A stretch of DNA of 64,000 nt from Hymenobacter lapidarius (GTDB taxonomy: Bacteria > Bacteroidota > Bacteroidia > Cytophagales > Hymenobacteraceae): positions 47,501 to 111,500 of the forward strand of contig NZ_MDZB01000011.1 of assembly GCF_001816145.1 (NCBI RefSeq), in the 5' to 3' direction. The notes beneath the pieces are model-generated. The model did no database searches. It saw only the letters and a program-made list of their open reading frames with translations, and was not told where the DNA came from. Made by a program: the position numbers and the translations under genes. Positions 58,762-64,000 of the stretch are shown here, in pieces; position 1 is the first letter of the stretch; every line of letters starts with the position of its first letter.

Positions 58762-59382
58762 ATGCCTGAGCCCATTCCTTCCGTGCCGGTCCTTGCTGCC
58801 GAACGCCTCGACCACGCCTATTCATATGCCAGCTACCGCCAACTCATTGACCAGCTGATGGCCGAGAACCGCACCACCGGCCCCAACCAGGACGAGCAGA
58901 TTATCCAGTACGCCCGCCTCAACATCCAGCGCATGCAGCGCCTGGACAAGACCGTGCAGCTCCTGCCCGAACTCAAAGAGGCCCTGGCCCAAAACACCCA
59001 ACGCTACGTGTGGCTCATCATTACCGAAGGCTGGTGCGGCGATGCGGCCCAGGTGGTGCCCGTGCTCGAAGCCGCGGCGCAAGCCAGCTACGGCACCATC
59101 ACGACCCGCTACGTGCTGCGCGACGAAAACCTCGACCTCATGGACCGCTACCTTACCAACGGCGGCCGCTCCATCCCGAAGCTCGTGGTGCTCCACGCCG
59201 ACACCCTCACCGAAGCCGCCACCTGGGGCCCGCGCCCCGAAGCTGCCATAGACCTGTTCAAGCGCCTCAAGCAGGAAGGCGTATCGTACGAGGACTTCGC
59301 CACCCAGCTCCACGGCTGGTATTCCAAAGACCGCACCCTGAGCACCCAGCGCGAGCTGCTGGCGCTGCTCCAGGAGTTGTAA
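58762..59382 (+). CDS. Thioredoxin-family protein with a WCGD motif
   Basis: A 206-residue protein (MPEPIPSVPVLAAERLDHAY, ATG 58762). The N-terminal half is helical (ARLNIQRMQRLDKTVQLLPE). The fold is thioredoxin-like: RYVWLIITEGWCGDAAQVVP places a single active-site Cys in WCGD where WCGPC is usual, and GGRSIPKLVVLHADTLTEA holds the cis-Pro after the conserved Ser-Ile. With one Cys it is unlikely to act as a classical disulphide oxidoreductase; it may form mixed disulphides or do something else. No signal peptide, so cytoplasmic. Family members often carry the label thioredoxin family protein and no more. Confidence 0.88.
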   Translation: MPEPIPSVPVLAAERLDHAYSYASYRQLIDQLMAENRTTGPNQDEQIIQYARLNIQRMQRLDKTVQLLPELKEALAQNTQRYVWLIITEGWCGDAAQVVPVLEAAAQASYGTITTRYVLRDENLDLMDRYLTNGGRSIPKLVVLHADTLTEAATWGPRPEAAIDLFKRLKQEGVSYEDFATQLHGWYSKDRTLSTQRELLALLQEL

Positions 59383-59479
59383 AAGCTTGCCTACGGCTGC
59401 GTTTGCGGGCCGTTTACGGGCCGTTCAGAAGGGCATTTTCAACGATGAGACACGCTGATGCGTCGATACATCGTGCAAC

Positions 59480-59515
59480 AAAAAAGGCCCAACCTCCTGT
59501 GAGACTGGGCCTTTT
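59480..59515 (-). terminator. Terminator after the DUF4382 gene
   Basis: AAAAAAGGCCCA ... TGGGCCTTTT with a 14-base loop; lies just downstream of the stop at 59536 on the minus strand. Confidence 0.8.
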
Positions 59516-59535
59516 CAGTGTTCCAGCTTGGCTGG

Positions 59536-60381
59536 TTAGTTCTGCGAAGTCGTGCCAAGGTCGGTCACGTTGTCGTTGGTTACCACCACGCCGGTGCGGA
59601 CGTTGTTGCGGTACGCGGACTGGTTGGCGGGCGCCGTAGTGCTGGGGAAAAACTCCACGCGGTAGGTGCCGGCGGCCAGGCCGTTGAGCTGATAGGCACC
59701 CGAAGCGTCGGCCGAGGTGCTCACCGTGTCGGGCCCGAGGACGGTGGCGCGAATGGCCAGAATCTGGGGCAGGGCCGCAGCCGGGCTCACGGTGCCGCGA
59801 ATGCCGGCGCGCAGGTCCTGAGCCACCACCCGAATAACGGGCTTCAGCAAGTACCGCTCTTTCTTGTCGTTGCCGGGCTTCCAATTGCCGCGCTCCTTAA
59901 TGGACTTGGCCACGTCGAAGTCGAGCAGCAGCTGGAACGTCTCGCGCTCGCGCAGGGAAGCCTTGTCCAGCTTCAGCTTGACGCCCGACGACTGCCCGCT
60001 GGGGGTTTTGAGGTCGTAGCGCTGACCGTCGCGGCCGATTACGTAGCTGTCCGGACCCAGGAGGAGGCGGATTTCGTCCAGGTCTCCAGGGGCGAAGTCC
60101 TCGCTCACCAGCAGGGCCGACTTGCCGTTCACGTAGTCCAGCACGTTGATGGCCTGCGGCGTGAAGGTGAGGATGCGGAGCTTTTCCGCGTCTTTCTCTT
60201 TTTTCAGGTGCACCTCAATCTGGCGCACGTCGAGCACCACGCTACGGAAGTCGCCGGGGGCGTCCATTAGCCGTACTTCGAGCTTCGACGAATTAGCTCC
60301 GTTCGAATCGGACTCTTTGGAACAGCTGGCCAGCCCTAGCAGGGCGAGGCAGGCAAATGGAATTAAACGAGTAATGAACAT
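59536..60381 (-). CDS. DUF4382-domain lipoprotein
   Basis: A 281-residue protein with a lipobox (FACLALLGLASC, Cys at 20). The first domain (residues about 30-185) has KLEVRLMDAPGDFRSVVLDV, QIEVHLKKEKDAEK, INVLDYVNGKSALLVSEDFA and LDEIRLLLGPDSYVIGRDGQ, the standard DUF4382 order. The second domain (about 190-280) is a carboxypeptidase-regulatory-like beta sandwich: AGIRGTVSPAAALPQILAIR, DASGAYQLNGLAAGTYRVEF. Both are common in surface lipoproteins of Bacteroidota. Ligand unknown. A perfect 15-base tandem repeat lies about 20 bases upstream and may lie in its promoter. Confidence 0.92.
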   Translation of the reverse strand: MFITRLIPFACLALLGLASCSKESDSNGANSSKLEVRLMDAPGDFRSVVLDVRQIEVHLKKEKDAEKLRILTFTPQAINVLDYVNGKSALLVSEDFAPGDLDEIRLLLGPDSYVIGRDGQRYDLKTPSGQSSGVKLKLDKASLRERETFQLLLDFDVAKSIKERGNWKPGNDKKERYLLKPVIRVVAQDLRAGIRGTVSPAAALPQILAIRATVLGPDTVSTSADASGAYQLNGLAAGTYRVEFFPSTTAPANQSAYRNNVRTGVVVTNDNVTDLGTTSQN

Positions 60382-60400
60382 GAAGGAATGATTATGAGGG

Positions 60401-60430
60401 ATAACAGACTGTAAAATAACAGACTGTAAA
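60401..60430. repeat. Perfect 15-base tandem repeat, two units
   Basis: ATAACAGACTGTAAA occurs twice in direct succession. Each unit contains the partial palindrome ACAGACTGT. It lies between the starts and stops of the two leftward genes, about 20 bases upstream of the DUF4382 ATG. Confidence 0.9.
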
Positions 60431-60507
60431 ACAGTTATGCTAATGTACGCTCAGCTCCGCCAAGCAGTTCAGCCGTGCTGCCCGGCTTTCGATGAACCCG
60501 TGGGTTT

Positions 60508-63500
60508 TCACGGTTTAGTCGTGTCGGCAGGCGACGAATCAAGCGGCGGCGTGGGTGCGGGCTTGGGCACGGGCTTGGGTGTGGGAGTAGGCTTGCCAAA
60601 CAGGCTATTCAGCCCTTTTCCCACCTGGTTGCGCAGGCGCGCCTGGGCTTCAAGCTTGGCTTTTTCGGCGGCAATGCGTGCTTTTTCCTCAGCGGTCTGG
60701 TCGGCGGCGTCTGTCACCACCTGCGTGCTGTCCTGCTTGGCTTTGTTCTTGGTGGCCAGCCCCATAAGCGCGTCGGTGAGCTTGGTTTTCACCACGTTGG
60801 TCACAATGGCCTTGCCCTGGTCCTTCACGCTGCCGCTGGTGAGCTGCACAATGGGGTTGGTCATGGTGCCGCCAATGTTGAGGCCCAGCGTCACCCGCTC
60901 GGTGCCCTGAATGTCCTTCACGCCCGTGAGCTGCGTGAGCTTGCTGTTCAGGGCATTGCCCAGCTTGCCGGTGGGCACGTTGAGGGCCGTGACGTAGGCC
61001 AGCGCGCCGCCCAGACTGTTGGAGCCGCCGAAGGTCATCTTCACGTCGCCAATGGCCAGGTCGAAGGGCTGCACCACCAGGTTGCCGTTCACGATGTTGG
61101 CTTGAATTTCCTTGTTCACCACCAGCAGGGTCTTGAGTTCGGGAAGCGTGGTCAGGCTGGCAATCTTGCTCATCACCTCCGATTGGTTGATGGCGGCCTT
61201 TACCACGTCAATCACGCCCTTGCCCGTGAGCGTGGACAGGTTCGGGAACATGTCGGGCCCCATTTCGCCGCTCAGGCTGAACTTGGTGCCGAAAATGCCT
61301 TCCACCTGGCCCGCAAGCGGCACCAGCTTCTTGATGGTGTTGAAGGCCGAAAAAGCATTCTGAATGTTCAGGTTCTGGATGTTGAGCCCAAAGTCGAACG
61401 TGGGGTGCGCCAGGTTCTTGCTGCTGTAGCTGCCCGTGGTGCCGAAGGTGCCGCCCAGCGTGTTGAACGTCATATTGCTGAGCTTGGCCGTTTCGTCGCG
61501 CACGGTCACGGTGCCTTTGGCGTTGGTCAGCTTGAGGTTGTCATAGGTCACGTTGTCCACGTTGCTGTTTAGCACCAGGTCGAAGTATTTGGGAATCTGC
61601 AGCACCCCTTCGGCCTTGGCGGGGGCCTTGCCGCCAGTCGCGGTGGGCTTGGCGCTTACCTCGTCCACCATCCACTCGTTCACGTTGAAGTTGCGCGAGT
61701 TCACGGTCATGTTGCCCTTCAGCGACTGGCCCGGCGTGAAGAGGTAGCCCAGGTAGTTGCTCACCGTGCCCGAGGCCGCGAAGTCGGAGCTGCCGGCCGT
61801 GCCGTTCAGACTCTGCACCGCAATCTGGTTGTTGTTGAAGGTGGCCGTGCCGCTGCTGATGCGTACGCCCTGCGGCAGGTCCTTGCTCTTGTAGGTCACG
61901 TTGGTGGCCTTCACGGTGCCGCTGGCCACCACGTTCTGGTAGCGGCCGGCTTCCACGTCGGCCATGTTGCCCTTGGCGGCAATGTTGCCGGCCACCCGGC
62001 CCGTCACGGTCATGCCTTCAAGCGGGAAAATCTTGGTGATTTTGGTCAAATCCACCGTGCCGCGCACGTTGGCATCAAACACCGGCTTATCGATGTTGCG
62101 GGCCGTGAGGCGGCCTTCCAGCGGCTCGCCCTCCAGCACCATCCGGAACTGCGGCAGGTTGATTTGCGTGTCGTTCACCTTGCCGGTCGTGTTCACCACC
62201 GTGCCGCTCAGGTTGATGTTCTCAATGGGCGCCGGAAACTGCGCCGATTTCACGAAGCCGTTGGTGAGGCGGATGGCGGCGTTCACCACCGGCATCTGGG
62301 TTTTGGAATAGATGCCTTTGGCCGTGCCGTCCACGAACAGCTGCCCGCGCATGGCCAGGTCCTTCACCGGGTACACCTTCAGGGCTTCGGCCAGGTTCAC
62401 GTTGGCTTTCACGCGGCCGTCCACCTTCATCGGCGCCAGCCCGTCAATGGTGATGTTGCCGTCCACCGGGTTGGGCCCCAGGTCGAGGTGAAACTGCGGG
62501 ATGTTCACCTTCACGTTGTTGGTGAAGCCCGAGGGGTTGTCGACCTGCATTTTCAGGTTGATGTTTTTGGCAGCCTGCGGCAAATCCGGGTACTTAAACT
62601 GGCCGTTGGTTACCACCAGATTCACGCCGTAGCCAGGCATGAGCAAGTCGTTCTGCGTGCCCTTATAGTAGCCGTCGAAAGCCACCTTGCCGCTGGTCTC
62701 AATATTCTTAAACTTCTCGGTAAACACGCCCGGCACCAAACTCAGCAGCGTTTTGAAATCCGTTTCTAACGCCTTAAAAGTCAGGTCGTAGGTGATGTCC
62801 TTCTCGTTAGGCAGCCCAATGGCGCCCGCAAAGCTGAACGGAAAGTCGTTGAGCTTTATCTTGTTGTCTTTGAACGTGTAGAGGCTTTTGCTCAGGTCCA
62901 TTTCCATTGTCACGTCGGCGTCGAGCTGTTTGTTGCTCACGTAAGCCACACCATCGTAGGTCATGTCGAGGTCCGTCGCGGTGGTTTGCGAAACCATGTC
63001 AAACACGTTGCTGGCAAAGTCGCCGCTGCCGCTGTGGTTCACGCCGGCGGCCTGCATGGAAAAGGGGAGGGTCAGGTCTTCGTAGCGCAGGCGCCCGTCG
63101 GTCATTTTCCAGCTCTTGATGGCAAGGTGCACTTGGCTGGTGTCCTGCCCTTTGGCCGCCGCAGCCGAGTCCGAAATCATGACGTCCCAGTTGGCCCGGC
63201 CGCTTTTCAGCACCCGCAGGCTTAGGTCGGGGCGCTCCAGTTCAATGGTTTTGATGTCAATCTGCCCGCCGCGCACCACGCTCATTATGTCGAGGCCCAC
63301 GCGCAGGTTGGGCAGGTAGGCCAGCGTGTCGCGGCGGAACGAGTCGAGACCAATAACGCGCAGCTCGCGGATGTTCACCGTCATATCCGGGAAGGAGCTG
63401 AGCAGGCTCACGTCGATGTTGGCGGGGTCGTACTGCACCGTGGCCCGCACGCGCTGGGCAATCTGCTGGTCGGCCAGGGCCCGCAGCTTGTCTTTAAACA

Positions 63501-63573
63501 GCACCGGCGCCAAGGCCAAAGCCGCCACCAGCACCACCAAAAAAACACCGAAACCCAACAGAACTTTCCGCAT
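60508..63573 (-). CDS. AsmA-family protein
   Basis: A 1021-residue protein with one N-terminal membrane helix (MRKVLLGFGVFLVVLVAALA). The AsmA domain follows (DQQIAQRVRATVQYDPANID, DMTVNIRELRVIGLDSF, DIKTIELERPDLSLRVLKSG), then a very long run of beta-rich repeats with Asn/Gly turns, and an AsmA C-terminal region near residues 840-960 (GVIDVVKAAINQSEVMSKIA, TLGLNIGGTMTNPIVQLTSG). The tail is charged and then Pro-rich (PTPKPVPKPAPTPPLDS). Members bridge the envelope and help lipid transport to, or protein assembly in, the outer membrane. An exact -7 box TACCTTTG (complement of 63597-63604) lies 24 bases upstream. Confidence 0.93.
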   Translation of the reverse strand: MRKVLLGFGVFLVVLVAALALAPVLFKDKLRALADQQIAQRVRATVQYDPANIDVSLLSSFPDMTVNIRELRVIGLDSFRRDTLAYLPNLRVGLDIMSVVRGGQIDIKTIELERPDLSLRVLKSGRANWDVMISDSAAAAKGQDTSQVHLAIKSWKMTDGRLRYEDLTLPFSMQAAGVNHSGSGDFASNVFDMVSQTTATDLDMTYDGVAYVSNKQLDADVTMEMDLSKSLYTFKDNKIKLNDFPFSFAGAIGLPNEKDITYDLTFKALETDFKTLLSLVPGVFTEKFKNIETSGKVAFDGYYKGTQNDLLMPGYGVNLVVTNGQFKYPDLPQAAKNINLKMQVDNPSGFTNNVKVNIPQFHLDLGPNPVDGNITIDGLAPMKVDGRVKANVNLAEALKVYPVKDLAMRGQLFVDGTAKGIYSKTQMPVVNAAIRLTNGFVKSAQFPAPIENINLSGTVVNTTGKVNDTQINLPQFRMVLEGEPLEGRLTARNIDKPVFDANVRGTVDLTKITKIFPLEGMTVTGRVAGNIAAKGNMADVEAGRYQNVVASGTVKATNVTYKSKDLPQGVRISSGTATFNNNQIAVQSLNGTAGSSDFAASGTVSNYLGYLFTPGQSLKGNMTVNSRNFNVNEWMVDEVSAKPTATGGKAPAKAEGVLQIPKYFDLVLNSNVDNVTYDNLKLTNAKGTVTVRDETAKLSNMTFNTLGGTFGTTGSYSSKNLAHPTFDFGLNIQNLNIQNAFSAFNTIKKLVPLAGQVEGIFGTKFSLSGEMGPDMFPNLSTLTGKGVIDVVKAAINQSEVMSKIASLTTLPELKTLLVVNKEIQANIVNGNLVVQPFDLAIGDVKMTFGGSNSLGGALAYVTALNVPTGKLGNALNSKLTQLTGVKDIQGTERVTLGLNIGGTMTNPIVQLTSGSVKDQGKAIVTNVVKTKLTDALMGLATKNKAKQDSTQVVTDAADQTAEEKARIAAEKAKLEAQARLRNQVGKGLNSLFGKPTPTPKPVPKPAPTPPLDSSPADTTKP

Positions 63574-63596
63574 AGCAGGAGATAATTAGTTATTGG

Positions 63597-63604
63597 CAAA
63601 GGTA
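63597..63604 (-). promoter_or_regulatory. -7 promoter box of the AsmA-family gene
   Basis: TACCTTTG on the minus strand, exact match to TAnnTTTG, 23 bases before the ATG at 63573. Confidence 0.55.
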
Positions 63605-63903
63605 GAGCCACTACCCCGCCGCTTTTTTCCAGGTGCCACGGCCAAAACCGCGCCTTACTTTCGACCACAACCCCAAACACGGCGCCACAATTTCCCCCTA
63701 TGCCCGTTCTTTTCCCCTGAGTTCACCCGGTGGCAGCGTCACAGCAAAGCATTCTCAATGCGCCTTCTTTTTTCAAGAATGCTATTCACCAGTCAGCTGC
63801 AGGGGGGCATATCGGCTTTACCCTCAATATAAATCAATTTTCATAGTTGGATAAATTATAAATTATTACATAATTATTACAAGCCCGATTAATCGGTATA
63901 TTT
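63605..63903. other. Gap without recognised gene
   Basis: The first half is G+C-rich with no family signature in any frame; from about 63800 the sequence becomes strongly A+T-rich. It ends at the presumed left end of an insertion sequence. Confidence 0.45.
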
Positions 63904-64000
63904 TGAGGTGGTCTAGTTAAGCTGGACAGAACTGGGTGGTATCTTTCCTTCGTCATGAAAGACATCCCCAAACCCGACAAACGCCGCAAGTACGACGCGG
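63904..64000 (+). mobile_element. Left end of a probable IS3-family insertion sequence
   Basis: A terminal repeat-like end TGAGGTGGTCTAGTTAAGCT begins at 63904 and resembles IS3-family ends (starting TG). It is followed after 31 bases by the start of a small transposase-like gene. The right end is outside the window, so the element cannot be confirmed. Confidence 0.6.
63955..64000 (+). CDS. Transposase OrfA-like, N-terminus only
   Basis: Fifteen codons are present, MKDIPKPDKRRKYDA, before the window edge. The Lys/Arg-rich opening with RRKYDA (compare KRRKYSAEFK-type starts) matches IS3-family OrfA proteins, whose helix-turn-helix binds the element ends. The ATG is 51 bases inside the presumed terminal repeat, as expected. 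Too short for certainty. Confidence 0.55.
   Translation, partial: MKDIPKPDKRRKYDA

Noticed and set aside
1..64000. CRISPR array, rRNA or tRNA genes
   Set aside because: No regularly spaced direct repeats with unique spacers, and no recognisable rRNA or tRNA sequence was found by eye; a dedicated search could still reveal a tRNA.

Overview
The window reads as chromosomal DNA of a high-G+C member of the Bacteroidota, most like Hymenobacter or a close relative in the Cytophagales. This rests on the protein families seen: an STN-type TonB receptor with DUF4249, a type IX secretion sorting domain, BlaI with an M56 peptidase fused to TonB, DUF4382, DUF6970, DUF3060 and a tricorn-type S41 protease. 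Promoters also carry the Bacteroidota -7 box TAnnTTTG. No rRNA, tRNA or CRISPR array was recognised.

Layout. 1-7.2 kb: a sugar-transfer locus with three polytopic GT-C-like proteins, a DPM1-like GT2, and two lipoproteins that share a beta-sandwich-like module with the C-terminus of one GT-C protein. 7.3-16.8 kb: kynurenine catabolism (3-hydroxyanthranilate dioxygenase, ACMS decarboxylase, kynureninase, kynurenine monooxygenase, plus an atypical SDR), interrupted by a membrane protein, another GT-C protein and an AlkB homologue. 17-25.9 kb: a LytTR response regulator, a DEDD exonuclease, and a TonB receptor / DUF4249 / MG2-like operon whose last gene is frameshifted. 26-33 kb: polA, then a 3.7-kb lower-G+C cassette of three secreted-protein genes flanked on both sides by copies of the polA 3' end and its terminator. 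33-46.5 kb: tricorn protease, DoxX, DinB, lipoproteins, BlaI/M56-TonB, trehalase and outer-membrane proteins. 46.5-50.5 kb: a vWA protein divergent from an ECF sigma factor and a zinc-finger anti-sigma/TonB fusion. 50.7-63.6 kb: two serine hydrolases, dodecin, fumarase, GNAT, DgkA, DUF6970, DinB, a thioredoxin-like protein, DUF4382 and AsmA. 63.9 kb to the edge: the left end of an apparent IS3-family element.

The most notable structures are these. (1) The 3' end of polA is duplicated around the cassette, and the left copy has lost the normal PolA C-terminus through a one-base gap. (2) A run of ten G lies exactly in the spacer of the promoter that drives the cassette's surface-protein operon, so expression may be phase variable. 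(3) A REP-like palindrome family has nine copies, every one immediately downstream of a gene, and one copy supplies the last 14 codons of a protein. (4) Three further families of word-like intergenic palindromes are present. Three single-base frameshifts (about 24.5, 28.86 and 46.1 kb) mean that sequencing error must be considered before any of them is read as biology.
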